Positions 14,815 through 24,482 of a stretch of 64,000 nucleotides of DNA are shown here, one piece after another. The DNA lies in NCBI RefSeq assembly GCF_041438865.1, contig NZ_CP109450.1:5582501-5646500 (forward strand), read 5' to 3'. Below the pieces are notes generated by a model. That model had not been told where the DNA came from. It saw only the letters and a program-made list of their open reading frames with translations, and did no database searches. The stretch's first letter is position 1. Each line of letters opens with the position of its first letter. Source of the stretch: Streptomyces sp. NBC_01471. GTDB lineage: Bacteria; Actinomycetota; Actinomycetes; Streptomycetales; Streptomycetaceae. A program made the translations under genes and the position numbers.

Positions 14815-17800
14815 ATGGGATGGGTGACCATGATCGGCCCGTCCGACGAACAGGTTGAGTACCGCCTCACGGGGGGCCACGGCTGCGGAAAGTCGATCAC
14901 CGTCGACGCCTCTCCCCTCGTCGCCGCCATCGAGGCCAAGGCCGAAGCAGCGGGTGCCCCCGTCGCTTCTCTGCTCGGCTCCCGTGAGGCCAAGCGAGCC
15001 TTCTTCCGCGCCCGCGGACTCATCCGCAGCACGGGCACGGCGCGCTTCACCGGGTTGGACGCTATCGAAGTCGCCGCCGCAGCCGGAATCAACGCCAGCG
15101 ACCTGTACGACGAACAGGCCCTTCCCCAACCTGCCGCCGACGGACAGGTGGACTACCACCTGGACGCCAGTGAACGCCCCCTGGTGTGGATCGGCAACGG
15201 TCTCAATGAGTTCGACATCACCCCCGGCAGCGTCCTCGCCCCCGAGCACTTCCGGGCCGCCCGACGCCTCATGCACGGTGAGGACCCCTGGACCGGGCGG
15301 ACCCTCGTGGAACCCAAGCTCGCCATCGCGCCGGCCGCGAAGCTCCCTGCCGCCCCACTGGTTCGTGCCATCCGCCGCGCCGCCGCCGAACGCAGCGTGA
15401 ACCCGGCGACCCTGCTGGACTCCAAGCGGAAGCAGGACGCCTTCCGCAGGATGGAGAGTCAGATCAAGCGGTTCGGGGAGTCTCACCGCGTCCCCGCCTC
15501 CACCCTGCTCAAGCTCGCCGACGCAGTCGGTATCGACGCCGTCGACCTGTACGGCGAGGACGTCTTGGAGAAGTGCGTGACCGCCGAGACGGGCGGCCAC
15601 TTGGACGCCCGCGCACTCCTACGCGGCGTAGAGGCCCGCGCCGCCGAAACCGGGCAGCAGCCCGCCGACCTGTTCACTGCTGTGTCCATGAAGCGTCGGT
15701 ACGCCCAGACCGCGGGCGAAGGCGAACGTCGACTGCGGGACCTGCCCATGGACGTCCGCGAAGCCGTCGCCATGGCCACGGCGGCAGGACTTGCGCCCGA
15801 GGACGTGTGGGACGCCGAGGAGATCAAGGCAGCCCTCCTCGAAGGGCACGTGCAGGTCGGCAACTTCGGCGCCGACGTCACCTTGGACCTCGCGAAGTCC
15901 AAGAGCGCGTTCCTTGCCTACGCACCCGAAGAGATAGCCGCCCAGGTAGAGGGCATCTACACGTCCGCCGGCCGCGAGTCCATCAGCGCTTTGGAGCGGT
16001 GGACCGCGTACGGCATGCGCGGTCGCCACGGTGACGGTGACGAGGCGGAGACTGTGGCGACGAGCGGGTTCTCCGGCTGGATGATGGTGCACCGCGCAGC
16101 CCGGCCCGTGGACGGCGCGCCGTACGGCGACCCCCACTTTCACCTGCACTTCACCCTGGCCAACATGGTCAAGGGCGCCGACGGTAAGTGGTCCACCATG
16201 GCCAGCGGGGGGCGCGACCTGCACAGGCACACTCGCGCGACCCAGGCACTCATGAATGCCCGCATACGCAGGGGGCTGACCGATGAGTTCGGAATCAGCT
16301 TCCGCTGCGAAGAGCGGACTGGCGCGTGGGAGATCGCGGCGATCCCCGAGGCCACGATCCGCCTCTTCAGCAAGCGCGACAGCCAGGTCCGAGACCTGCT
16401 GGCCAAACTGGGCATCGACTACGACAGCGCCACGACCCGTGAACGCACCGCCGCTTCCACCGCGTCCAAGGCCGCGAAGAACGGAGAGGCCGCCGGAGTC
16501 GCAGACGATGTCCTGCGCGCCTACTGGCAGGCCGAAGGCCGGGCCGCGGGTGACGACCCCGACGCCATCGCGGCCAGCGCGATGGAGCAGGACCGAGTGG
16601 AGCAGAACCCCGGCCTGGACGAGCTGTGCACCGTGGTGTTCGACCCGAAGACCGGCCTGACCAGCCACAGCAAGGACTTCACCCACGCCGCCGCCATCGC
16701 GGCCGTCCTGGACTCCCTCCCGTACGGAGTCGCAGATGCCGAGGAGGCCGAACAGCTCACCAACTCCGTACTTCGGCAAGCGGGGTACGCGGTCAAACTG
16801 AACCCCAAGGGTGCTCAGCACTTCGCCCACGCCGATCGCTACACGACGGCGGACGTAGTGGCCGCGGAAACGCTCATCGTCTCCGAGACCACGAGCCGTC
16901 TCAACGAGCAGGCCGCCGTCGTCAGCCGCGACACGGTCGACATGACCCTGTCCACCGTCGAAGCCCAGCACGGCGGCAGCTTCACCTTCTCTGACGAGCA
17001 GCGTGCGGTGCTCGAACGGCTATTGACCGCAGGACACGGAATCGACGCCGTGGTGGGCATCGCCGGATCGGGCAAGACGACGATCATGGAGACCGCCCGG
17101 CAGGGGTGGGAGGCCCACGGACTCGTCATCGCCGGAGCGAGCACGGCCGCCGTCGCCGCCGCGAACCTCAAGGCCGAAGCGGGCATCGAATCCCGCACCC
17201 TCGCGTCCTGGCTCACCGGCATCCGCACCGGCGGCGCCGGCCTCAACGGCGTTGACGTGCTGGTCGTGGACGAAGCAGCAATGTGCGACGACCGCGACAT
17301 CGCTGAACTCCTCACCCACGCCGCGAAGACCGGCACGAAGGTCGTCGGTATCGGTGACCCCCGGCAGCTGCACTCGCCCGGCATCGGCGGCAGCTTCGCC
17401 GCCATCCACCACATCGTTGGCGGCCTCACTCTCAATCAGAACTTCCGGCAGAAGGACATGGTCGAGCGTCGCGCACTGGAGCTGTGGCGCGACGACCAAC
17501 GCGTTGAAGCCCTCCGCGCCTTCGCCGGCACCGGCCGCGTTCACGCCCTCGCGGACAAGGACGCGACCCTCGCCGCGATGCTCACCGTCTGGGCCGACAA
17601 ACGCGCCGCGCACACCGACGACCACACCGCCGTGAAGCAACTCCTCATGCTCGCCGCCACCAACGAGATCGTGGAGGAACTGAATCTTGGGGCTCGCGCC
17701 GTACGGAAGGCGAGCGGCGACATCACCGGCCCGGAATACATCTACGCGCTGCCGGGCGGCGGCGAACTGATGCTGTCCATCGGTGACCAGGTCCTTCTTC

Positions 17801-19233
17801 GGGTCAACGACTACCGGGGCAAGCGGAGCCGTGGCGGGCACGAAGACGTGCTGAACGGCTACCGCGGAATTGTTCGCGCCGTCGACTCCGAGCGTCGGGT
17901 CCTTGTCGAGTGGCGGGAGAAGACCGGGGACGGCCACCGTGACGTTGCCGAATGGGTCGACGCCGACTACATCGCACAGGGCGGGCTCAGCCTCGGATAC
18001 GCGATCACCGGCCACAAGTCGCAGGGCCTCAGCATCGAAGAGGCCCTGGTCTACGGACCCGGCGCACAAGCGAACGCGCTCTACACGATGATGAGCCGCG
18101 ACAAGAAGGAGTCCCACCTCTTCCTGCCACTCTCCGTCTACGAAACCGACGCCGACCGCGCCCGCAGCGGCGACGCACTCACCGAGCAGGAACAGCTTGA
18201 CCGCGCCGTCGCCGGTCTCATCCGCGAGATTGAGAACGGCACCGAGGAACGCATGATCCTCACCGAACTCCCGAAGAACGCGGTGCCCGCCCACGTTCGT
18301 CAGGCCGTAGCAGATCTGCCGACCCCGCGCGCTCCCGCCACCGGGGAACCGCACGAGACGGACGGTCCCGAGGACACGTTGGAGCCTGGGGACCGGCGGA
18401 CCCCGGCCACGCCTCCGGAATCCACGCCGACGGCTGACCGTCCCTACGCTCACCTCAGTAACGCGGCTCTGCGCGACGCCACGCGCAAAGCAGCCGCGGC
18501 TGCCCCTGCCACCAGGTCAGCGGCAGAGAAGGCAGAAGCCGCCGCCGAGCGGACCGAACAGCAGGCCGCCGCTGGAACGGGGTCGAACGTCCTCGCGGTC
18601 AACCGTCGACACCAGGGCGTTGCCGACCGTGGCGGGGCAATCCGTGAAGTCCGAGCGCTGAACATCACGATCGCAGGGCGCACTGCCCAACTGCACGACG
18701 GAGAGGCACATATACAAGGACTCGAACAGCAGCTGGCCGCGACGGGCCGCTTCGGGCGTCCGGTACTCCGTGGGGACGAGCGGGCTGCGGCCGAGGCGGA
18801 TCGTGAGGAACTGCTTCGTACGTGCCAGGAGGCCGGGAGGGAGCTGGAGCAACTGAACACGCGGCTTCGCCAGGTTGCCCAGCAGGCCGGACCAGTCGCT
18901 GAGTACGAGGATGTGCTCACCTTGGCGGAACTGCCTGAGCGGGAGATGCGCGCCCTTCTACGACGTGCCCAGGAACGGGATAACGAACGTGCTCAGCAGC
19001 TACGCGCTGAGGCGGTCGGCGCTCGCAGTACTGCCCGAGGTTCCGCATACCGCGAGGCTGGTCTTCGAGCCGAGATGTCCGCGCGGACCCGGCCGAACGC
19101 ACAACGGCCCGATGACGAAGAGCCAACGTCTGTCTCGCTTCGGCCTGTGTCTCCGTACGCGGTCAATACCGTCCCGGACGCCCAGCAGCCGTATGACGGC
19201 CCGGATGCACCTCCGGCAGAGCCGCTGCCGTAG
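14815..19233 (+). CDS. MobF family relaxase-helicase (TrwC/TraA-like)
   Basis: A 1472-aa protein that nicks the transfer origin and unwinds the plasmid strand in conjugation. ATG 14815 is chosen because AGGAGG (14798-14803) lies 11 nt upstream; the GTG at 14803 is inside it. The relaxase domain occupies roughly residues 1-600, with the metal-binding HUH cluster HFHLH at 441-445. The RecD-like helicase follows: Walker A GIAGSGKTT 748-756, Walker B VDEAAM 818-823, and a late motif YAITGHKSQGLS near 1063. The last 250 residues are a charged coiled coil. The N-terminal catalytic Tyr expected in classical TrwC is not obvious by eye. Partner T4SS genes lie 22 kb away. Confidence 0.92.
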   Translation: MGWVTMIGPSDEQVEYRLTGGHGCGKSITVDASPLVAAIEAKAEAAGAPVASLLGSREAKRAFFRARGLIRSTGTARFTGLDAIEVAAAAGINASDLYDEQALPQPAADGQVDYHLDASERPLVWIGNGLNEFDITPGSVLAPEHFRAARRLMHGEDPWTGRTLVEPKLAIAPAAKLPAAPLVRAIRRAAAERSVNPATLLDSKRKQDAFRRMESQIKRFGESHRVPASTLLKLADAVGIDAVDLYGEDVLEKCVTAETGGHLDARALLRGVEARAAETGQQPADLFTAVSMKRRYAQTAGEGERRLRDLPMDVREAVAMATAAGLAPEDVWDAEEIKAALLEGHVQVGNFGADVTLDLAKSKSAFLAYAPEEIAAQVEGIYTSAGRESISALERWTAYGMRGRHGDGDEAETVATSGFSGWMMVHRAARPVDGAPYGDPHFHLHFTLANMVKGADGKWSTMASGGRDLHRHTRATQALMNARIRRGLTDEFGISFRCEERTGAWEIAAIPEATIRLFSKRDSQVRDLLAKLGIDYDSATTRERTAASTASKAAKNGEAAGVADDVLRAYWQAEGRAAGDDPDAIAASAMEQDRVEQNPGLDELCTVVFDPKTGLTSHSKDFTHAAAIAAVLDSLPYGVADAEEAEQLTNSVLRQAGYAVKLNPKGAQHFAHADRYTTADVVAAETLIVSETTSRLNEQAAVVSRDTVDMTLSTVEAQHGGSFTFSDEQRAVLERLLTAGHGIDAVVGIAGSGKTTIMETARQGWEAHGLVIAGASTAAVAAANLKAEAGIESRTLASWLTGIRTGGAGLNGVDVLVVDEAAMCDDRDIAELLTHAAKTGTKVVGIGDPRQLHSPGIGGSFAAIHHIVGGLTLNQNFRQKDMVERRALELWRDDQRVEALRAFAGTGRVHALADKDATLAAMLTVWADKRAAHTDDHTAVKQLLMLAATNEIVEELNLGARAVRKASGDITGPEYIYALPGGGELMLSIGDQVLLRVNDYRGKRSRGGHEDVLNGYRGIVRAVDSERRVLVEWREKTGDGHRDVAEWVDADYIAQGGLSLGYAITGHKSQGLSIEEALVYGPGAQANALYTMMSRDKKESHLFLPLSVYETDADRARSGDALTEQEQLDRAVAGLIREIENGTEERMILTELPKNAVPAHVRQAVADLPTPRAPATGEPHETDGPEDTLEPGDRRTPATPPESTPTADRPYAHLSNAALRDATRKAAAAAPATRSAAEKAEAAAERTEQQAAAGTGSNVLAVNRRHQGVADRGGAIREVRALNITIAGRTAQLHDGEAHIQGLEQQLAATGRFGRPVLRGDERAAAEADREELLRTCQEAGRELEQLNTRLRQVAQQAGPVAEYEDVLTLAELPEREMRALLRRAQERDNERAQQLRAEAVGARSTARGSAYREAGLRAEMSARTRPNAQRPDDEEPTSVSLRPVSPYAVNTVPDAQQPYDGPDAPPAEPLP

Positions 19234-19352
19234 CTGCCGCGGGTGTTCTCCCTCAGAAAGGTGGGGGTTCTTCCCTTCGGTCGCGTTGTGATGAGGGAGA
19301 GCGCACGACGCCAGAGTGTGAGCCGTGCGCCTCCTTCCACCAGGCGCACTCG

Positions 19353-19688
19353 TCACTGAGCGGCGGCACCCTCAACCGCGCTCAGGTCCCGGGCGACGAT
19401 GCCCTCCATATGAGTCGCGAAGACCGCTTCGGCGTCGGGGTTCATCCGCAGAAGGGCGACCATGCCCGTGACGATTACGTCGCAGACCTCGGCTTCAACG
19501 TCCGTCCAGCTGTGGGAGTGGCCTTTGCGAGGGTTCTGTCCCGTGGCACCGATCACGGCCTCGGCTACCTCGCCGGCCTCTTCTTGGATCTTCAGCAGTT
19601 GCAGGAGAATGCGTTGTTCGCGAGGGAGTGTGGAGTGGTCTTCCAGGCGGCCGGCAAGGCGGGCAATGGTCTGCCAGGTCTCGGTCAT
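19353..19688 (-). CDS. MazG-like nucleotide pyrophosphohydrolase
   Basis: A 111-aa protein from ATG 19688 (MTETWQTIARLAGRL). The MazG helix motif is clear: LLKIQEEAGEVAEAVIG (family ExxE) and, after a loop, DVEAEVCDVIVTGMVAL (ExxD). These acidic residues bind magnesium in enzymes that hydrolyse NTPs or dNTPs to NMP and pyrophosphate. It is the last gene after the ABC exporter and fits the nucleotide theme of the adjacent operon. Substrate not predictable. Confidence 0.82.
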   Translation of the reverse strand: MTETWQTIARLAGRLEDHSTLPREQRILLQLLKIQEEAGEVAEAVIGATGQNPRKGHSHSWTDVEAEVCDVIVTGMVALLRMNPDAEAVFATHMEGIVARDLSAVEGAAAQ

Positions 19689-19775
19689 GTGTGTCTCGAT
19701 TCGTCTCGTACGGGTGGATTTCAAGCGGTCGGGAACGTGATTTCTACTGCGGCGTGATCAGTGAGCGACGGCTGT

Positions 19776-21665
19776 CTACCGGTCTTTGGCCAGGGCCACG
19801 AGTTCGGCGAACAGTCCGCCGGCGTGGGCCAGGTCGTCGTATCCGCCCTGTTCGATCACTCGGCCGTCCTGCATGACGAGAATGCGGTCTGCGAGGCGGG
19901 TGTTCTCTAGCTGGTGGGTGACGACGATCGTCATGCGCTCAGCGGCGATGCGCTTGATCTCCAGGAAAATTTGGTGCTCACCCCGTGGGTCCATCTGAGA
20001 GGTCGGCTCATCCAAGATCAACAGCGGGGTCCTGCGGTACAGGGCCCTGGCGCACACGAGGCGCTGCCACTGTCCTCCGGACAGCTCGGCGCCGCCGAAC
20101 AGCTCGCGAGCGAGCAGAGTGTCGAGCTGTTTGGGCAGCTTCTCGACCTCTTCTCGCATCCCGACCGCGTCGACCGCTGCCCACACAAGATCGTCATCGA
20201 AGGTCTTGGGCTGCCCAAGGGTGACGTTCTCGCGGACGCGCAGCGGCCAGCAGGCGAAGTTCTGGGGGACGAGTGAGGTCCGCGACCATACGGAGTCGGG
20301 ATCGGCGTCGGCCAGGTCCGCGCCGTCCCACCGGACTCGGCCCTTGTCGGCGAGCAGGATTCCGGTGATCAGTTTGGCGAGGGTCGATTTGCCGGAGCCG
20401 TTCTCGCCGACGATGGCCAGGATTTCGCCCCGGCGCAGGGTGAGTGAGACGCCGTCGACGGCGGGTTCGTCCTTGCCGGGGTACTGGTACACGACCTCAT
20501 CGAGGCGGATCTCCTCCACCTGTTCGGGAACGCTCAGTTCACCGCGTTTGGGGGCTCGTTCGGCGGCGGTGTCGAGGAAGGACTGCATGTCTGCGAGGTA
20601 GAGCGAGGTGTGGAACAGGGCGGCGCCGTAGATGACGAACTGCGACAGTGCGGCCAGGGTGGTCTGGACGGCGACCACGGCGGTGGCCGCGATCGGGAGT
20701 GCGACGCGGCCGGTGGTGGCCAGCCAGGCGAGGGTGGCCCAGGTGCCGAGGAGGAACACACCGCCCAGCGCGCTGGTCGCAAGGACGATGCGGAGCATGC
20801 GCGGGGCTGCGGTGAGGGTGCGCTCGTCGATGCGCTCGGACAGGGCGCGGTACCAGTAGATGAGGTAGCCGGTCATCCCGTTGGCGCGGACTTCGTCGCC
20901 GTATCGGGAGTACGTGGCCCACCAGCGCATCGTGCCGCGAACGTTGCGGTCACCGACGTTGGCGTAATGCGTCTCGTAGTCCACGCGCGCGGACAGGACG
21001 GCCCCCATGCCGGCCGGGAGTACCGCGAGCAGCAGGAGGGGCAGCATCATCCAGTGCAGCGCCGTGATGACGCCGCCCGCGGCGATCATGCGTACCAGGG
21101 AGGCCATGAATCGCTGAGCGTCCTGGACCAGCATCCGGGTGCGTGTGACGCCGACCTCGGCTGCCTCCTGCCGGTCGGAGAACCCGTCCTCCCCGTAGGT
21201 GGCGGCTTCGACCCGGCACACCGCGGAGACGAGGTCGACGTCCGCCTCCGTCATCAGGAGCGGTGTGATCCTCCCGTCGGCGTAGGAGGACAGGGCGCTG
21301 CTGATGCGGCCCACGCCCGCTGCCGTCGTGACGACGATGAGCGCGGGCAGAGCGGCGTGCAGGCGTTCGGATACCGGGCCGGTTCCGAGGAGGTGGGTCA
21401 TGGCTTTCGCGGTGAACGCGAGGAGCAGGGTGGCCGAGGCTCCGGTGAGGGCTTGGCAGGCGAGCAGCAGTACGACGGCGGTCCGGTCCACGGCCCATGC
21501 CAGGCGGGCGGTGTGTCTCAGTACGGAGGGAAGCCGGCCGCACATCTTCGTGAAACTGGCTTCTGCCAGGGGGTTCTTGGCGTACTGCCCCTCGAAGGAG
21601 AGGTCGGCCGGAGGAGGCGGGGGCGGCATCTCCGCGTGTGCAGTCGAGGCGTCATTCACAGTCAC
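19776..21665 (-). CDS. ABC transporter, fused permease and ATPase
   Basis: A 629-aa exporter-type half transporter. GTG 21665 is chosen because AGGAGGGA lies just upstream; an in-frame extension further 5' is low-complexity. Residues about 60-350 hold the transmembrane domain (TAVVLLLACQALTGASATLLL, ALPALIVVTTAAGVGRI and others, about 5-6 helices). The ATPase follows: Walker A GENGSGKST about 420, signature LSGGQWQR about 526, Walker B LLILDEPTSQMDP about 548, switch His in VVTHQL. It probably exports the product of the neighbouring nucleotide operon or a peptide; homo- or heterodimer unknown. Confidence 0.88.
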   Translation of the reverse strand: MTVNDASTAHAEMPPPPPPADLSFEGQYAKNPLAEASFTKMCGRLPSVLRHTARLAWAVDRTAVVLLLACQALTGASATLLLAFTAKAMTHLLGTGPVSERLHAALPALIVVTTAAGVGRISSALSSYADGRITPLLMTEADVDLVSAVCRVEAATYGEDGFSDRQEAAEVGVTRTRMLVQDAQRFMASLVRMIAAGGVITALHWMMLPLLLLAVLPAGMGAVLSARVDYETHYANVGDRNVRGTMRWWATYSRYGDEVRANGMTGYLIYWYRALSERIDERTLTAAPRMLRIVLATSALGGVFLLGTWATLAWLATTGRVALPIAATAVVAVQTTLAALSQFVIYGAALFHTSLYLADMQSFLDTAAERAPKRGELSVPEQVEEIRLDEVVYQYPGKDEPAVDGVSLTLRRGEILAIVGENGSGKSTLAKLITGILLADKGRVRWDGADLADADPDSVWSRTSLVPQNFACWPLRVRENVTLGQPKTFDDDLVWAAVDAVGMREEVEKLPKQLDTLLARELFGGAELSGGQWQRLVCARALYRRTPLLILDEPTSQMDPRGEHQIFLEIKRIAAERMTIVVTHQLENTRLADRILVMQDGRVIEQGGYDDLAHAGGLFAELVALAKDR

Positions 21666-21995
21666 CCTGCATCCCTCCTGGAGGTTGGTGCCGAACCTGG
21701 AGGGCTCGGCAGTGCACGGCATAACGACGCTGCGGCGGATTCGAACGTGCTCGATTCCGGACGTGCTTGGCCCCTTGAACCGCAAGGGGTCGAACAGGTA
21801 ATCGCCGTGCTGGGGCCGTCGTGAGGTGCTGGTGGTTGGCCGAAACGCCGGTGCCCGGGACGCATGGGGCGTCTGGGTTTCCGGCGGCCCGGCTCGGCAG
21901 GCGACGGCGCGAGCGTCGTGACAGGCCGGTCGCCGAGCAGAGCAGTGGAGGAGATCCGGGACTGGCGCGTGGCCCACCGCCGCCCCGGACTCCCG

Positions 21996-22514
21996 TCATT
22001 CCTGGATGAGCCCTGGAGGGGCGGAGGAGCGTATGAGGCCGCCTTCGATGTAGGCGGTCTCGCCGGTGGCGAGGGCTTGGAGCCCGACGAGGATTCGTAG
22101 CCGTCCGTGCTCATGGAGGTCATCGATGACGCGCACCGTGGGCAGGACGCGAATGACTGCCCTGGGGTCGCGGTAGTTCAGGCGCCCGACGGTCTCTCGG
22201 GGAATCGAAGCTGTCGCCAGTACGTACGTGATGATCTTCCTGCGGCGCGTCTGGACCCAGGCCAGGGCGACACGTCGCAGCGCCGGCAGGCCGCCCGGAG
22301 CGCCGCGAAGGATCTGGTGGGCGGCCTGCTCGGGGGTCTGTCCCTCGTGCACGGGCCCGCTGGGCATCATGACGCCTCCGAGGAGGTCGGCGACCACCAG
22401 CGCATCCGCTCCTACGGGGACGAGCAGAGACACTCCGGTGATCGGGGGCCGCCAGTTCTCGTATGGAGCTGAACTGCGCTCGGCGCGTGTAACGGGCGTC
22501 GTCTGCGGGGGCAT
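21996..22514 (-). CDS. Nudix-like protein lacking a canonical Nudix box
   Basis: A 172-aa protein whose ATG overlaps the aldo/keto reductase stop (TGATG). Segments ITGVSLLVPVGADALVVADL, MPSGPVHEGQTPEQAAHQIL and RKIITYVLATASIP recall the Nudix fold. The catalytic GX5EX7REUXEEXGU box is not present; the REUXEE residues are missing. It may be a non-catalytic binding protein or a highly diverged hydrolase. It is the last tightly coupled gene of the nucleotide operon before a gap to the ABC exporter. Confidence 0.55.
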   Translation of the reverse strand: MPPQTTPVTRAERSSAPYENWRPPITGVSLLVPVGADALVVADLLGGVMMPSGPVHEGQTPEQAAHQILRGAPGGLPALRRVALAWVQTRRRKIITYVLATASIPRETVGRLNYRDPRAVIRVLPTVRVIDDLHEHGRLRILVGLQALATGETAYIEGGLIRSSAPPGLIQE

Positions 22515-23290
22515 CAGGGCTTGCCCGTCACGGCGGCCACGATCTGGTGGAGGTGCTGTGGCCGGCTGGTGCTGGGGATGGGGGCGACGTGGTCGCCGAG
22601 GCTGAGCAGCCAGTGCAGTGGGGCGAGGATTCCGTGCTCGCGGGCGAGGGCGCCGGCATCGAGGGGGCGGTACGGGACGTAGGGGATGCCCCGGTCACGG
22701 CAGAGTTCCAGGGCAGGGTCGTGTCGGTCGCTCATGTTGAGGACGTTCTGCACGGCCGCGACTGTGACCTCTTTGCCCGCCAGGCGGATGTCCTCGGGAG
22801 TGACCTTGGACAGGCCGATGTGGGCGATCTTGCCCTCGTCCTGCAGAGCCTTCAGAACGGCGAGCTGGTCAGTCAGTGCAACCTCGGGGTCGATGCGGTG
22901 GAGGTAGCAGAGGTCCAGCCGTTCGACACCGAGACGGCGCAGGCTTGCCTCGACGCAGGCCCGGAGGTACGCGGGGTGGCCGTGCGGGGCCCAGACGTTG
23001 GGGGCCGGGCGGAGCATGCCGACTTTCGTTGCGATCAGCACGTCATCCGGGTACGGGTACAGGGCTTCGCGGATCAGGTTCTCGACGGTGTGGGGGCCGT
23101 AGGCGTCCGCCGTGTCGATGTGGGTGATGCCGTGTGTGTGGACGGCTTGGCGGAGAACGCTGAGCGCGGTGTCGCGGTCGATGGGGTCGCCCCAGGTGCC
23201 GGGGCCGGTCAGGCGCATCGTGCCGAACCCGAGGCGGGAGACGGTCTTCCCGGCGATTTCGATCTGGCCCGCAGGCCGTGCGGTACTCAT
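22514..23290 (-). CDS. Aldo/keto reductase family oxidoreductase
   Basis: A 258-aa NADPH-dependent oxidoreductase from ATG 23290, overlapping the upstream stop by 4 bp. Motifs: VSRLGFGTMRLTG (first strand), HIDTADAYGPHTVENLIREAL (catalytic Asp and Tyr), DDVLIATKVGM (Lys), LDLCYLHRIDP (His), and PIPSTSRPQHLHQIV (cofactor phosphate loop). The catalytic tetrad D-Y-K-H is complete. In this operon it could reduce an aldehyde or ketone on a modified nucleoside; that is inference. Confidence 0.9.
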   Translation of the reverse strand: MSTARPAGQIEIAGKTVSRLGFGTMRLTGPGTWGDPIDRDTALSVLRQAVHTHGITHIDTADAYGPHTVENLIREALYPYPDDVLIATKVGMLRPAPNVWAPHGHPAYLRACVEASLRRLGVERLDLCYLHRIDPEVALTDQLAVLKALQDEGKIAHIGLSKVTPEDIRLAGKEVTVAAVQNVLNMSDRHDPALELCRDRGIPYVPYRPLDAGALAREHGILAPLHWLLSLGDHVAPIPSTSRPQHLHQIVAAVTGKP

Positions 23291-23886
23291 ACGGCGGCCT
23301 CCTTGAGGCACAGTTCGAGTGCCCGGGTGACGGCGTGCGCCTGGCTTTCGGGGGCGCTGGTCACGCGCAGGTGGGGAATCTCTTCACCGGTGAGGAGGGC
23401 GTGGGTGTGCTGGTCGACCAGCGCCCGGTAGCGGGGGTCGTAGTCGTGCTTCTTCTCGACCGGCACCGTCGGGTCGAGGACCGTCGCCAAGAGCAGGTCG
23501 TACTTCGGGAGCTGCGTCGAGGCGAGCAACAGCAGTCGGTTCCGCTCCAGGCGGTGGATCTGCTCGCCGCGGAACTCCAGAGCGGCGTTGAGATAGGAGA
23601 TGGCGTCATGAGGGGCGCGGTCCGCGAGGATGACGTCCGCGCCCTGGGCCGCGGCAGCAATCTCGTCCGCGATGCCCTGCGTGATGATCCACTCGGTGGA
23701 CGCGGCAGTGTGGTGCTGCATCTTGGGCAGCCCGTTGAGGGCCGCGCGCTTCCCGATGCGTCCGGTGCGTACCGGGGTGGCGCCGTTGGCGCGCAACTCC
23801 ATCTCTATGCGCTTGAGCAGCATGGTCTTGCCGGTGGAGTGAGCACCGAGTACGCCGATACGGACGGGCGAAGTCTTCGTCACCAC
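23287..23886 (-). CDS. P-loop NTPase, nucleotide/nucleoside kinase-like
   Basis: A 199-aa protein starting at the double GTG 23886/23883, overlapping the exonuclease stop. Walker A is GAHSTGKT at residues 14-21, of the NadR/Ttd14 type, followed by the lid-like region IGKRAALNGLPKMQHHTAASTEW, then ADVILADRAPHDAISYL (acidic Asp after the second strand) and a C-terminal helix. The length and the HSTGKT motif suit small-molecule kinases acting on nucleosides, NMN or phospholipids. A nucleoside kinase role would fit the operon but is inferred. Confidence 0.72.
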   Translation of the reverse strand: MVTKTSPVRIGVLGAHSTGKTMLLKRIEMELRANGATPVRTGRIGKRAALNGLPKMQHHTAASTEWIITQGIADEIAAAAQGADVILADRAPHDAISYLNAALEFRGEQIHRLERNRLLLLASTQLPKYDLLLATVLDPTVPVEKKHDYDPRYRALVDQHTHALLTGEEIPHLRVTSAPESQAHAVTRALELCLKEAAV

Positions 23887-24482
23887 AGGGTTGGGTCCTC
23901 TTCTGGAATGGGGGCACCGGGCAGGCCGGGCGGCACGGCCGCAGCGACGAGCTGGTCCCAGGTGTCGTAGTGGGCGGCCATGGCGATGAGGATCTGCGCC
24001 GTGGCGTAGGCGTCGTACGTGGCGCGGTGACGCTGCGCGGGGGCCGCGCTCAGGTCCGGCTTGACGTGCTTGATCAGGGCGTCGAGGGAGTACTTCGCCA
24101 GGCCGGGATAGGTGGCCTTGGCGAGGCGGAGCGTGTCGAGGACTCCGGCCGGCTCCCATTGCGGCAGGTGCGCCTTCAGGACCCGGTAGTCGACGTGGGC
24201 ATTGTGGGCGCAGATCCACGAGGCGCCCAGGAGCGTGTGGACTTGCTCGGCGATCTCTTCCCAGCCCGGCTCGGCAGCCAGCCGCTGGTTGGTCAGGCCG
24301 TGGACGCGAGCGGCGAACGGGGTGACCGGGTGGCGGGGCTTGGTCAGCCACGCACCCGCGGTGCCCGTGTCAGCCCGCCCCTCGCGTACGGGGAGGGCGG
24401 CGACCTCCACCAGGTCGGGCGGGTTGGCGCCGTTGCCCTCGACGTCCACAACGAGGAGCGAGGGCCAGGAGGTGAAGTTCAT
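23880..24482 (-). CDS. DEDDh 3'-5' exonuclease (DnaQ-like)
   Basis: A 200-aa protein from ATG 24482, overlapping the radical SAM stop by 4 bp. The four acidic residues and His of the DEDDh class are present: VVDVEGNG (D13, E15), AHNAHVDYRVL (D98) and HRATYDAYAT (H152, D157). Family members remove nucleotides from 3' ends of DNA or RNA, or cleave small nucleotides. In this operon it could process oligonucleotides or a modified-nucleotide intermediate. Confidence 0.87.
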   Translation of the reverse strand: MNFTSWPSLLVVDVEGNGANPPDLVEVAALPVREGRADTGTAGAWLTKPRHPVTPFAARVHGLTNQRLAAEPGWEEIAEQVHTLLGASWICAHNAHVDYRVLKAHLPQWEPAGVLDTLRLAKATYPGLAKYSLDALIKHVKPDLSAAPAQRHRATYDAYATAQILIAMAAHYDTWDQLVAAAVPPGLPGAPIPEEDPTLW

